Part shown: positions 16,248 to 26,264 of the stretch, piece after piece
How the letters are laid out: every line of letters begins with the position of its first letter
Numbering within the stretch: position 1 is the stretch's first letter
Source: Dehalococcoidia bacterium
GTDB taxonomy: Bacteria; Chloroflexota; Dehalococcoidia; GIF9; AB-539-J10
NCBI GenBank assembly: GCA_003567655.1
Contig: PWZA01000209.1
Span: 1 to 40,684, forward strand
DNA length: 40,684 nt
Direction: 5' to 3'
Position numbers and translations under genes: made by a program
Notes under the pieces: model-generated
Told to the model about the DNA's origin: nothing
Database searches by the model: none
Seen by the model: only the letters and a program-made list of their open reading frames with translations

Positions 16248-19200
16248 TCACTTCTTGCCCCCAAGATACTCTTTCAGGGGCAGGACATTGAAGATAGGGC
16301 CGCTATCTGTCAATGCTCCTACTGCTACCCTGACAGTGTCCAGCGACGTGAAGCAGGGAATGCTCTTCTCTGCCGCGGCGCGCCTGATAGCTAGTCCATC
16401 CTGCAACGGGATACGCCCGCCGGTTATCGTGTTGACTACTCCGTCCACTGAGTTATCCTGAATGACGTCGACGACGTTGGGATGCCCCTCCCTCAGCTTC
16501 TTGGTCACCATTTGCACGGGGAGTGTCATGGCCTCGATCATGGTCGCAGTCCCCTCAGTGGCATACAGCTTGTATTGCAGCGAATGTAATCGCTTGATCA
16601 GCGGCAGGGACTCTGCTTTGTCCCTGTCTGCGATGCTGAGTAGTAGACTGCCTCGCTGAGGCAGCATCAGTCCGGCGGCCATGAGCGCCTTGACGAGCGC
16701 TGCCTCGTAGGTGTAGTCAATCCCCATGACTTCGCCCGTTGATTTCATCTCAGGGCCGAGATAACTGTCTACACCCGCCAGCTTGGCCATGGAGAAGACA
16801 GGGGCTTTTATGCCTGCCAGCTTCTGTCTCGGCCACAGACCGCCTTCGTATCCTTGCTCCTCGAGGCTAATGCCGGCCATCACCTTGGTGGCTATTCTTA
16901 CCATAGGCACGCCGGTGACCTTTGATATGAAAGGAACAGTGCGGCTGGCGCGAGGATTCACCTCCAGCACATACGTGGACGTCTTGCCGTCTTCAGCCGC
17001 AATAACCATCTGTATGTTCAGCAAACCTCTGATTTGTAGTGCTAACGCGATCCTGGTGGCGTATTCCACCATGGTATCGACTTCACTGTTCGTCAGTGTC
17101 ACCCCCGGGTAGACCGCCACAGAGTCACCGCTGTGTACGCCGGCCCTTTCAATCTGCTCCATCACACCTGGAATAAGAACCCTCTCCCCGTCGCAGATAG
17201 CATCTAACTCGACCTCTTTGCCCTGCAGGTATTTGTCTATTAGTACGGGGTGCCTGCTGTTCATATCCATCGCCATCGTAAGATAACGGATCAACTCTGT
17301 CTCGTTGTGGACGATCTCCATCGCTCTGCCACCCAGAACATAACTCGGTCGAACCAGCACGGGAAAACCCAGAGCCTTGGCTACATTGAGAGCGTCCTCT
17401 ACCGACGACACTCCGGATCCGGGTGGCTGCGGAATGCCTAACCTATCCAGAAAATCCTCGAACCGGCGGCGGTCTTCAGCCATATCGATTGTTTCGGCCG
17501 CTGAGCCGAGTATCGGCAGGTTGCAACGGCTCAGGAAACCGACCAGGTTGATCGGTGTTTGTCCACCGAGCTGGACGATAGAGGCGGGTGGGGAGTCGTT
17601 AACGCCTTCATTGACTAACACCTCCCTGAGCCCTTCTTCATCGAGGGCCTCGAAGTAGAGGCGATCACTGGTGTCAAAATCCGTGGACACTGTCTCGGGA
17701 TTGGAGTTTATCAGGATGCTCTTGACTTCCACTTCCCTAAGCGCCCACGCTGAATGAACGCAGCAATAGTCGAATTCAACGCCCTGTCCAATACGAATCG
17801 GTCCGCTGCCGATAACCACCGCCTTCTCCCCTTGCATAGGCATCGCTTCGTTCTCCTTCTCATAGGTGCTGTAGAAACAGGTGGTCTCAGCATCGAATTC
17901 CCCGGCGCATGTATCCACCATCTTGTAGGCCGGGCGGATGCTCCATTCGCGACGAGCTCGCACTACCTGCTCAGGTAACCTGCCGGCCAGAGTGGCCACC
18001 TGTTCATCTGAGAAACCCAGCCTTTTTGCCTCCAGCAACAATTCCGGTTCCAGCGGCTCGGAAACGAGGCTCCTCTCCATGTCCACTATGTTCCTCATCT
18101 TATAGATGAACCATGGGTCTATGCCAGTCAGGCGGGAGATGTCGTCAGGTGCCGCTTCTTTTCGCAGAGCCGCCATTATGGCCCAGATTCTCTGGTCGTT
18201 GGGATGAAGCGGATAGCGGTCAGGCCTCTCCTCCTTACTCCAGGAGGGGTCCTCCCACAGCAACGTGCGGCTGCCGAACTCCAGGGAGCGCACCGCTTTC
18301 TGCAGCGCCGCTTCGAAGCATCTGTCGATGGCCATAACCTCACCGGTCGCTTTCATCTGGCTGCCGATCTCTCTATCGCCCAGCGCGAACTTATCGAAGG
18401 GCCATCTCGGAATCTTGACCACGCAATAGTCCAGTACGGGCTCGAAACATGCCAGTGTCTTGCCGGTGACTCTGTTAGGCACCTCATCCAGCCTCCTGCC
18501 GACGGCTATCTTGGCTGCTACTCGGGCAATAGGATAGCCGGTGGCCTTGCTGGCCAGAGCTGAACTGCGGCTCACACGAGGGTTGACCTCGATCACGTAG
18601 TATTCGCTCCGCGGGGCTTTAATCAGATCCGGAGCCCACTTTTTTGCCACTGCCGGACTGGGAGTGAGGGCAAACTGTATATTGCAGCCGCCCTCGATCC
18701 CGAGTGCTCTTATGATTCTCAAACTGGCCGATCTGAGCATCTGATGCTCTGTGTCGTTGAGAGTCTGGCAGGGAGCTACGACGATACTGTCTCCTGTGTG
18801 TATGCCCATGGGATCGACGTTCTCCATGCAACAGACTACGACGCAGTTGTCAGCGGCATCCCGTATGACTTCGAATTCGATTTCCTTCCATCCCGGTATG
18901 CATTGCTCCACCAGAACCTCATGGCTAATGCTGCTGGCCAGGCCGCTGGCAACGAAACGCTCAAGCTCTTTTACGGTGTGGGCGATGCCTCCGCCGGTGC
19001 CGCCCAGGGTATAGGAGGGACGGACAATCAGAGGTAGACCGATGGTTCTTGCCAGGTCTTTGGCTGCTCTTACCGACCTGACGGTTTCACCGGCAGGCAC
19101 GGGCTCGCCCATATCGAGGAGAAGCTGCCTGAACAGAGACCTTTCCTCAGCTCGCTTTATCGTCTCTACAGGCGTACCCAGGGATCGAACACCGTGTTTG

Positions 19201-19517
19201 TCTAGTATGCCGGCACCGGCCAGCTCGATAGCTAGGTTGAGCCCTGTCTGGCCTCCCAGAGTAGCCAGTACTCCATCGGGGCGCTCTCTTTCGATAATGC
19301 GTGTCAAGACCTCCACTGTGAGCGGCTCGATATAGACTACATCGGCGATGCCCTCGTCGGTCATGATTGTAGCCGGGTTTGAGTTTACCAGAACCGTGGT
19401 CACGCCCTCTTCTCTTAGCGATCGACAGGCCTGGGTTCCCGAATAGTCGAACTCCGCTGCCTGCCCGATGATTATCGGCCCCGAGCCTATTACCAGGACT
19501 TTAGATGTTCCCGACAT
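16248..19517 (-). CDS. carB: Carbamoyl-phosphate synthase large subunit
   Basis: 1089 aa; 'KVLVIGSGPIIIGQAAEFDYSGTQACRSLREEG', 'RPSYTLGGTGGGIA', 'GSGPIRIGQGVEFDYCCVHSAWALRE'; C-terminal MGS-like domain. Confidence 0.97.
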   Translation of the reverse strand: MSGTSKVLVIGSGPIIIGQAAEFDYSGTQACRSLREEGVTTVLVNSNPATIMTDEGIADVVYIEPLTVEVLTRIIERERPDGVLATLGGQTGLNLAIELAGAGILDKHGVRSLGTPVETIKRAEERSLFRQLLLDMGEPVPAGETVRSVRAAKDLARTIGLPLIVRPSYTLGGTGGGIAHTVKELERFVASGLASSISHEVLVEQCIPGWKEIEFEVIRDAADNCVVVCCMENVDPMGIHTGDSIVVAPCQTLNDTEHQMLRSASLRIIRALGIEGGCNIQFALTPSPAVAKKWAPDLIKAPRSEYYVIEVNPRVSRSSALASKATGYPIARVAAKIAVGRRLDEVPNRVTGKTLACFEPVLDYCVVKIPRWPFDKFALGDREIGSQMKATGEVMAIDRCFEAALQKAVRSLEFGSRTLLWEDPSWSKEERPDRYPLHPNDQRIWAIMAALRKEAAPDDISRLTGIDPWFIYKMRNIVDMERSLVSEPLEPELLLEAKRLGFSDEQVATLAGRLPEQVVRARREWSIRPAYKMVDTCAGEFDAETTCFYSTYEKENEAMPMQGEKAVVIGSGPIRIGQGVEFDYCCVHSAWALREVEVKSILINSNPETVSTDFDTSDRLYFEALDEEGLREVLVNEGVNDSPPASIVQLGGQTPINLVGFLSRCNLPILGSAAETIDMAEDRRRFEDFLDRLGIPQPPGSGVSSVEDALNVAKALGFPVLVRPSYVLGGRAMEIVHNETELIRYLTMAMDMNSRHPVLIDKYLQGKEVELDAICDGERVLIPGVMEQIERAGVHSGDSVAVYPGVTLTNSEVDTMVEYATRIALALQIRGLLNIQMVIAAEDGKTSTYVLEVNPRASRTVPFISKVTGVPMVRIATKVMAGISLEEQGYEGGLWPRQKLAGIKAPVFSMAKLAGVDSYLGPEMKSTGEVMGIDYTYEAALVKALMAAGLMLPQRGSLLLSIADRDKAESLPLIKRLHSLQYKLYATEGTATMIEAMTLPVQMVTKKLREGHPNVVDVIQDNSVDGVVNTITGGRIPLQDGLAIRRAAAEKSIPCFTSLDTVRVAVGALTDSGPIFNVLPLKEYLGGKK

Positions 19518-19522
19518 GGTCT

Positions 19523-20677
19523 CTATCTCTTTCCGTGTTGCCTCACCATATCGACGAACTGCTCGAACAAATACACGTTGTCCAGAGGGCCGGGTGAGGC
19601 CTCGGCGTGGTATTGAACGGATAGGAGGGTACAGTCGCGGTGTCGCAAGCCCTCCACCGTGCCGTCATTCAGATTTATGTGACTGACCTCAAGGCCTCCG
19701 CTAATGGTGTCGGCGTCCAGGGCATAGCCGTGACTCTGAGCAGTGATATAGACTCTGCCTGTAATCAGATCCCTCACTGGCTGGTTGCCGCCCCGATGGC
19801 CTGACTTGAGCTTGAATGTGCTTGCGCCCATAGCTTGGCCTATCAGTTGGTGTCCCAGGCATATGCCCATTAGAGGCTTCCGGCCTATGAGCTTTCGCAC
19901 CGTATGCGTCAGGTCATCAAGGAGATGCGGGTTACCCGGTCCCGGAGATAGTACGATGCCCTGAGGGTTCAGAGCCAGTACGTCTTCCGCTGAGGAAGCG
20001 TAGGGGACAACAGTCACCCGGCAGCCAAGCCTGCTGAAGATGCGGAGAATGCTGTATTTCACGCCATAGTCGATAACCACGATGTGAGGGCTACTCGTGT
20101 CACTGTCCTCCTTGAGCGGCCCTGCAGGGCGGGGATTGTCGGTAGGAGCAACGGCGCAGGGTCTGTCTGATGGCCACGTATAAGCCCTTTCAGTGCTAAC
20201 CTGGCGAACAAAGTCGGTGAAATCGTATCCGGGGAGGCGTGCCAGACCGGCCAGTGCCTCCTCAGCCGTTATCTCCGACGTCACAATCGCCATCATAACT
20301 CCGGCGGCCCTCACATGCCGGGTCAGGGAGCGTGTGTCCAGACCACTGATACCGGGAACGCCGTGAGCCAGCAGGAAGTCGTGCAGAGTACCGGTGCTGT
20401 TCCTATGGCTGGGTCGGCGGCAGTGTTCTCGGACGGCTAATCCCCTTATCTGGATTCGCCCCGACTCGGAATGGCACTCACTGACTCCATAGTTGCCAAT
20501 CATGGGGTACGTGGGAACCAGAATCTGGCCGGCAAAAGATGGATCGGTGATCATCTCCTGATAGCCGGTCATACCTGTGTCGAAAACGACCTCGCCAAAA
20601 GCAGAGGTTACGGCGCCAAAGGCATGGCCTTCATGAATCGATCCGTCCTCGAGAACCAGAATCGCTCTCTTAGCCAC
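19523..20677 (-). CDS. carA: Carbamoyl-phosphate synthase small subunit
   Basis: 'AILVLEDGSIHEGHAFG...GEVVFDTGMTGYQEMITDPSFAGQI', GATase 'PLMGICLGHQLIGQAMGA', 'SVQYHAEASPGP'. Confidence 0.97.
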   Translation of the reverse strand: MAKRAILVLEDGSIHEGHAFGAVTSAFGEVVFDTGMTGYQEMITDPSFAGQILVPTYPMIGNYGVSECHSESGRIQIRGLAVREHCRRPSHRNSTGTLHDFLLAHGVPGISGLDTRSLTRHVRAAGVMMAIVTSEITAEEALAGLARLPGYDFTDFVRQVSTERAYTWPSDRPCAVAPTDNPRPAGPLKEDSDTSSPHIVVIDYGVKYSILRIFSRLGCRVTVVPYASSAEDVLALNPQGIVLSPGPGNPHLLDDLTHTVRKLIGRKPLMGICLGHQLIGQAMGASTFKLKSGHRGGNQPVRDLITGRVYITAQSHGYALDADTISGGLEVSHINLNDGTVEGLRHRDCTLLSVQYHAEASPGPLDNVYLFEQFVDMVRQHGKR

Positions 20678-20710
20678 AAGGAGCCTTCATATCAGCTTTG
20701 TCCTCTTCAC

Positions 20711-22075
20711 CTAGCGTAGTGGGGCGCAGGATGGCCACGAATCATCGACATAGACTATTCTGCCGTTTGCTATGGTTGCCATCACCCTGCCCTTTAGATT
20801 ATGGCCCTGGTAAGGAGTGTTCTTTCCCCTGGAAGCGAAATCGCGGCTGTTCACTGTCCATTGTCGATCAGGATCGAATATGGTGATGTTAGCTGGACGT
20901 CCTTCCTTTAGAATACCCAGTTGGCGATCTCGGCCTATCACTCTGGCTGGCTCGCAAGTCAGCTTGGAGAGCAACCGGGCAAGCTCTAGCTCTCCCCGGT
21001 GTACCAGGTCCAGGAGACAGCCCAAAGCTGTTTCAAAGCCGCTGATGCCGAAGGCTGCCAGGCTGAAATCACAGTCCTTGTCCGCTGCACTATGCGGCGC
21101 ATGGTCGGTGGCGATAGCATCGATCACCCCGTCCTTCAGTCCGCCGATCAACGCTTCTATGTCTGCTTCAGTACGTAGAGGCGGGTTCACCTTGGCATTG
21201 GTATCCAGCGGTTTCTCCCGCCCATCCCCGTATATCCTGTCTTGGGTCAGGATCAGGTGATGTGGAGTCACCTCGGCCGTCACGGGTGTTCCCTCTTCCC
21301 TGGCACGACGTATCAGTGCTACCGACCCTCTAGTGCTGACATGGGCTATGTGGACTTGTGCTCCAGTGCGTCTGGCCAGTTTCAGATCCCGATCCACCAT
21401 GACCTCTTCGGCGGCCGCGGGAATCCCCCTTAACCCTGTAGCAGTCGACAGTCGCCCTTCATTCATAACTCCGCCGCTGCTCAGAGTCTTGTCTTCGCAG
21501 TGGTCGATGATGGGCAGCCCCAGCTCATGGCTGAGGATCATGGCAGCGCGCATAAGATGTTCGTCTGCCACGGGGTCGCCATCATCGCTGAAGCCGACAA
21601 CGCCGGCGTCAGACAGTCCGGCCATATCGGTTAGCTCCCGCCCCATTCTGCCTGCACTGATACAACCTATCGGCAGCACGGCGACAAGGCCGTCCTCGAG
21701 TGCTCTCCTCTTTACCCAATCTACGGCGGCAGGAGTATCCAGAGGGGGATCCGTGTTGGCCATGCAACAGACAGTAGTGAAGCCGCCGGCAGCGGCCGCT
21801 CTCGTGCCTGTGGATATTGTCTCCTTATCCTCAAAACCCGGCTCACGGAGGTGACAGTGCAGGTCAACAAAGCCCGGGCAGATGATCATCCCCGTGGCAT
21901 CGAGATGCTGTGCTTCACGCAAGACTTCCCGGGAAGAGGGGCTCTCAGTTATTGTGTGCCCCACCTGCACTATCTCCCCGTCGGTGATGAGTATATCGCC
22001 GATCTGGTCTATACCTTGGCCGGGATCAACTATGCGGCCGCCGTGGATGAGCAGGATGAGGTCGTCTCTGTTCAT
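20711..22075 (-). CDS. pyrC: Dihydroorotase
   Basis: 'GFVDLHCHLREPGFEDKETISTGTRAAAAGGFTTVCCMANTDPP', 'AIATDHAPHS'. Start at 22075 overlaps the pyrB stop by ATGA. Confidence 0.95.
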   Translation of the reverse strand: MNRDDLILLIHGGRIVDPGQGIDQIGDILITDGEIVQVGHTITESPSSREVLREAQHLDATGMIICPGFVDLHCHLREPGFEDKETISTGTRAAAAGGFTTVCCMANTDPPLDTPAAVDWVKRRALEDGLVAVLPIGCISAGRMGRELTDMAGLSDAGVVGFSDDGDPVADEHLMRAAMILSHELGLPIIDHCEDKTLSSGGVMNEGRLSTATGLRGIPAAAEEVMVDRDLKLARRTGAQVHIAHVSTRGSVALIRRAREEGTPVTAEVTPHHLILTQDRIYGDGREKPLDTNAKVNPPLRTEADIEALIGGLKDGVIDAIATDHAPHSAADKDCDFSLAAFGISGFETALGCLLDLVHRGELELARLLSKLTCEPARVIGRDRQLGILKEGRPANITIFDPDRQWTVNSRDFASRGKNTPYQGHNLKGRVMATIANGRIVYVDDSWPSCAPLR

Positions 22076-23472
22076 TCCTTGGTGCATGCACCGTTCCCTG
22101 ATTGCCACGCGCGGGCTTCGTCTTCAGAAGCAAAGACAATCAGGTTCTCCGGTCTGATCTTCTTGGTCCAGCGGCTCCTGGCGCTGTGATACTTCTTGTG
22201 CTCAAGCGTTCCCTGGTGCCAATCGGAACTGGCAACATACTCAGGGTATAGCTCGTGCTGACAGTATATGCATCGTAATGTGAGAGGCTCGTCACTGACG
22301 ATTGTGAACTCAGGCTTGATGTATTTCGTTTCAGTTTCCTGGTTTGAGACGCAGTTTAGGTTTGAGCACCTAACTCCGGAATGCCGCCTGTAGATAGGGT
22401 ATTCCACCTTATGGGCGAATGAGGGGTATTTGCTTGAGATTGAGACTACCCGCGCACCCAACAGCATGGCTGTGAGTGCCATTCTTACCGGAATCCCGTG
22501 GGCCGCCTGTTTGAAGTACTTGCTCCTGGGGTCGGAATCGATTTCGTAGGCCAGTTCATCAACGCGGGGCAGGGGATGCATGACAAGGGTTTTCTCAAAC
22601 TCCTTTCCTTTGAGCAACTCTTTGTCTACCACCGGGTATTTCTTCCGTTCCTGCGGATCTGTTGTGGGGGCTTGTCGTTCCTTCTGAAGCCTTGTCACAT
22701 ACAGGGCATCGACTCCTGCCTGCAGTTCGACGTTGAGGCTTATATCCGGCAGCATGGCGAGTTGATGGTGACTGGTGGGGGTTATGTACATAGCATCTAT
22801 AGGAAAGAGCTTCCTATCCGGCCCGTGGTTGAGATGACCGCACTTCTTCAGTTCTCCTCTGTATTCTGTGTTAAGCCTTCTCATAACGTGCTCCGGCAGT
22901 TCGAGCCCTGAGCCTGGACAGAACAGTATGGAGGCGCCCAGGCGCGCCAGGGCATAGATTAGCGAATGTATTGTTCTTCCGTGTTTCAAGTCTCCCCACA
23001 GTGCAATCCTGAGTCCCTTGAGTGTCTGCCTCTCCTTTCTGATGGTGTAGAGGTCGCACAGGGTCTGGGTCGGATGCTCGTGGCCGCCGTCGCCGGCGTT
23101 TATCACGGGTATGCCTGCGTAGTCGGCAACTACCTTGGCTGCTCCTTCCCAAGGGTGCCTGATGACGATTATGTCGGCGTAGCTGCCTACTACCTTGGCC
23201 ATATCGGCTATGCTCTCGCCCTTTGCCAGCGAGGTGGCGCCGACATCAACAGTGCTTATCACGCTTCCACCGAGCCTGAGCATCGCCGCCTCGAAGGATA
23301 GCCTTGTCCTTGTGCTCGGTTCGAAGAACAAGGTGGCCATGATCTTGCCCCGGCAAAGCCCGTACTGTGCATCAGTGGAGTCGGCCATCTCGTCTGCCAG
23401 GCAGAACAGCGCCTCCATCTCCTCGTTGGACAGGTCGTCGATCGTCACCAGATCTCTGTTTGTAAGACTCAT
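22072..23472 (-). CDS. pyrB: Aspartate carbamoyltransferase with fused C-terminal PyrI-type zinc domain and extra tail
   Basis: Catalytic motifs 'EPSTRTRLSFEAAMLRLGG', 'SLAKGES', 'HEHPTQTLCDLYTI', 'MHPLPRVDEL'; C-terminal 'CSNLNC...TLRCIYCQHEL' (CX4C-X26-CX2C). Confidence 0.95.
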   Translation of the reverse strand: MSLTNRDLVTIDDLSNEEMEALFCLADEMADSTDAQYGLCRGKIMATLFFEPSTRTRLSFEAAMLRLGGSVISTVDVGATSLAKGESIADMAKVVGSYADIIVIRHPWEGAAKVVADYAGIPVINAGDGGHEHPTQTLCDLYTIRKERQTLKGLRIALWGDLKHGRTIHSLIYALARLGASILFCPGSGLELPEHVMRRLNTEYRGELKKCGHLNHGPDRKLFPIDAMYITPTSHHQLAMLPDISLNVELQAGVDALYVTRLQKERQAPTTDPQERKKYPVVDKELLKGKEFEKTLVMHPLPRVDELAYEIDSDPRSKYFKQAAHGIPVRMALTAMLLGARVVSISSKYPSFAHKVEYPIYRRHSGVRCSNLNCVSNQETETKYIKPEFTIVSDEPLTLRCIYCQHELYPEYVASSDWHQGTLEHKKYHSARSRWTKKIRPENLIVFASEDEARAWQSGNGACTKE

Positions 23473-23485
23473 GATTGCCTCTCCT

Positions 23486-24085
<600 letters not shown>

Positions 24086-24132
24086 TTATCCGAAATTCTA
24101 ACGTGATGCGCTTCTTCATGTATCCCCTTATC

Positions 24133-24146
24133 AGCCTCACAGGACT
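24133..24146 (-). promoter_or_regulatory. PyrR RNA-binding loop (anti-antiterminator)
   Basis: Minus strand AGTCCTGTGAGGCT matches the published PyrR consensus ARUCCNGNGAGGYU at every position, including the CNGNGA hexaloop. Confidence 0.88.
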
Positions 24147-24164
24147 GGTTTAAAGGTCTAGCTT

Positions 24165-24193
24165 ATTATGCCATAAGTGCAAAGATGATGCAA
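24165..24193 (-). promoter_or_regulatory. Candidate pyr operon promoter, extended -10 TGG-CATAAT, weak -35 TTGCAT, 17-nt spacer
   Basis: Minus strand TTGCATcatctttgcacttatggCATAAT; a start site ~7 nt downstream would put the PyrR loop at the transcript 5' end. Confidence 0.4.
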
Positions 24194-24250
24194 CTGGGGA
24201 GGAGTAGACTTGTAGTGGTTGCGGTGCTAGAATTTATGAGTAGGGAACTC

Positions 24251-25003
24251 ATGTCAGGGCATTCAAAGTGGGCACAGATCAAACGTCAGAAGGGCGTAGC
24301 TGATGCCCGGCGCGGACAGCTATTCACCAAGCTTGCCCGCGAGATCACAGTTGCTGTGCGACAGGGCGGAGCCGTTCTGGAGAACAACATCCAGTTACGC
24401 TTGGCGGTTCAGAAGGCCCGTGACAATAACATGCCATCGGACAATATCGAGAGGGCCATAAAGAAGGGTAGCGGCGAGTCCGATGCAGGTGCCTTGACTG
24501 AGGTGCTGTTCGAGGGTTACGGGCCGGGCGGCATAGCAGTTCTGATAGAAGCACTGACCGATAATCGCAACCGTACCGTTCAGGATATACGTCGGATGCT
24601 GACCCGACACGGCGGCAATCTGGGAGAGAGTGGTTGTGTTTCCTGGTTGTTTGAGAACCGGGGAGTAATTACCGTGGAAAGCAACACTCGAGACTCCGAG
24701 GAGATAGCCTTGCGGGCTATCGATGCCGGCGCGGAGGACGTGAAGACCGAGAGCGACTATGTTGAGATATACACGCGACCGGAGGATCTGGAACCGGTAA
24801 GACATGCGGTTGAAGAGAGCGAACATGTGATTTCCGCAGAGCTATCCATGCTACCGAAGACCACCGTGTTGCTGGATGAAAGCAAAGCGGTTCAGGCCTT
24901 GAACTTCCTTGACCAACTGGAAGAGTTGGATGACGTGCAGCGTGTATTTTCTAACGTTGATTTTTCCGATGCTACGTCAGAGAAACTACGCGACCGGACT
25001 TGA
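24251..25003 (+). CDS. YebC/PmpR family protein
   Basis: 'MSGHSKWAQIKRQKGVADARRGQLFTKLAREITVAVRQGG', 'NMPSDNIERAIKKG', 'EGYGPGGIAVLIEALTDNRNRT'. Start set at 24251 (MSGHSKW). Confidence 0.96.
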   Translation: MSGHSKWAQIKRQKGVADARRGQLFTKLAREITVAVRQGGAVLENNIQLRLAVQKARDNNMPSDNIERAIKKGSGESDAGALTEVLFEGYGPGGIAVLIEALTDNRNRTVQDIRRMLTRHGGNLGESGCVSWLFENRGVITVESNTRDSEEIALRAIDAGAEDVKTESDYVEIYTRPEDLEPVRHAVEESEHVISAELSMLPKTTVLLDESKAVQALNFLDQLEELDDVQRVFSNVDFSDATSEKLRDRT

Positions 25004-25004
25004 T

Positions 25005-25505
25005 ATGCGCATTCTTGGCGTTGATCCCGGCACTGTGAATCTGGGCTATAGTATAGTAGACGGCGAAGAGGAGATGCATATGGTGGATTGTGGGGTGATC
25101 AACGTCTCGCCTCGAGTTCCCATGGAGGAAAGGCTCCGTGCTCTATATGACGGGTTGTGTAAGGTCATCGCACGTCATAAGCCTTGTGAGGTGGCCATAG
25201 AGGAACCTTTTATCGGTAACAACGTAAGGTCAGCATTTGCGATCGGTAGAGCACAATCAGTGGCCATTCTGGCAGCCGCCAACCAGAGTTTGCCCGTCTA
25301 CTACTATTCGCCAGCCCAGATAAAGCAGCAGATAACCGGCTATGGACAGAGCGATAAGCAGCAGATTCAGCAGATGGTCAGGATCCACCTCAAACTCTCT
25401 GAGTTACCGCGGCCAAGCGATGCTGCCGATGCCCTGGCTGTCGCCATATGCCATATTCAACAGAGCCGCCTTGACCGGTGGCTCATTGAGCATGTACCGA
25501 AATGA
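25005..25505 (+). CDS. ruvC: Holliday junction resolvase RuvC
   Basis: 'MRILGVDPGTVNLGYSIVD', 'VAIEEPFIGNNVRSAFAIGRAQSVAI', 'PSDAADALAVAICH'. Confidence 0.96.
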   Translation: MRILGVDPGTVNLGYSIVDGEEEMHMVDCGVINVSPRVPMEERLRALYDGLCKVIARHKPCEVAIEEPFIGNNVRSAFAIGRAQSVAILAAANQSLPVYYYSPAQIKQQITGYGQSDKQQIQQMVRIHLKLSELPRPSDAADALAVAICHIQQSRLDRWLIEHVPK

Positions 25506-26083
25506 TAGCCACACTGGAAGGAACGCTGGACTATCGTGGTAACGATTCTGTAATCATCAATGTCGGCGGGATAGGCTTTCGTGTCTATGTCTCGGGCTTC
25601 ACCTTACAGCAACTGGGAACGGTCAAGGGGCAGGTCTTTCTCCACACTCATCTTCATCTGCGGGAGGACAGCGTTTCTCTCTATGGCTTTGCGTCTGACG
25701 ACGAACTGTATGTGTTCAGAAACCTCATTTCCGTCTCAGGGATTGGGCCGAAGGCCGCTTTGGGCCTCCTGTCTGCCCTGAACCCCGAACAACTGGTCAT
25801 GGCTATAACCAGTGGTAGTACTGACCTCATCAGTCAGGCGCCGGGCATCGGCAAGAGAATAGCCAGCCGTCTGGTTATCGAACTCAGAGGCAAACTGGAG
25901 AGCGAGTGGAGAGATGCGGGGTCGCCTCTCGCTCCTGAGGGCGCGGATGTAATAGCTGCATTGACCGGTCTGGGCTATTCTTTGACCGAAGCTACCAAGG
26001 CCGCCTCGAAACTCTCAGATTCGGAAGACTTAAGCATAGAGGAGAAGATCAGAATGGCTCTGCAGCAGATGGCGGCAGGATAG
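25502..26083 (+). CDS. ruvA: Holliday junction DNA helicase subunit RuvA
   Basis: 'MIATLEGTLDYRGNDSVIINVGGIGFRVYVS', HhH motifs 'VSGIGPKAALGLLSAL', 'APGIGKRIASRLVIELRGKL'. Confidence 0.96.
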   Translation: MIATLEGTLDYRGNDSVIINVGGIGFRVYVSGFTLQQLGTVKGQVFLHTHLHLREDSVSLYGFASDDELYVFRNLISVSGIGPKAALGLLSALNPEQLVMAITSGSTDLISQAPGIGKRIASRLVIELRGKLESEWRDAGSPLAPEGADVIAALTGLGYSLTEATKAASKLSDSEDLSIEEKIRMALQQMAAG

Positions 26084-26147
26084 AATGAGAAGGCAGGAGA
26101 TAGGCTTCAGAGGACAGAGCATCCCTCCCTGTAACGGAGCTGGAAGA

Positions 26148-26156
26148 TGCTATAAT
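26148..26156 (+). promoter_or_regulatory. Candidate extended -10 promoter TGCTATAAT for ppsA
   Basis: TGN-TATAAT about 109 nt upstream of the ppsA ATG. Confidence 0.45.
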
Positions 26157-26264
26157 GCAGGCCTGCCTGCTCGTTTCGGATACCTGTCCACAAGGCTGCA
26201 GATCTTGAGAGCAAGCCGGACACGAGTGTGATCCCGCTTTAGATTATAGATCGGAGGGAGAATC

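Noticed and set aside
21333-21854. 173-aa plus-strand ORF
   Set aside because: Antisense to pyrC; Ser/Pro/Ala-rich composition typical of shadow frames.
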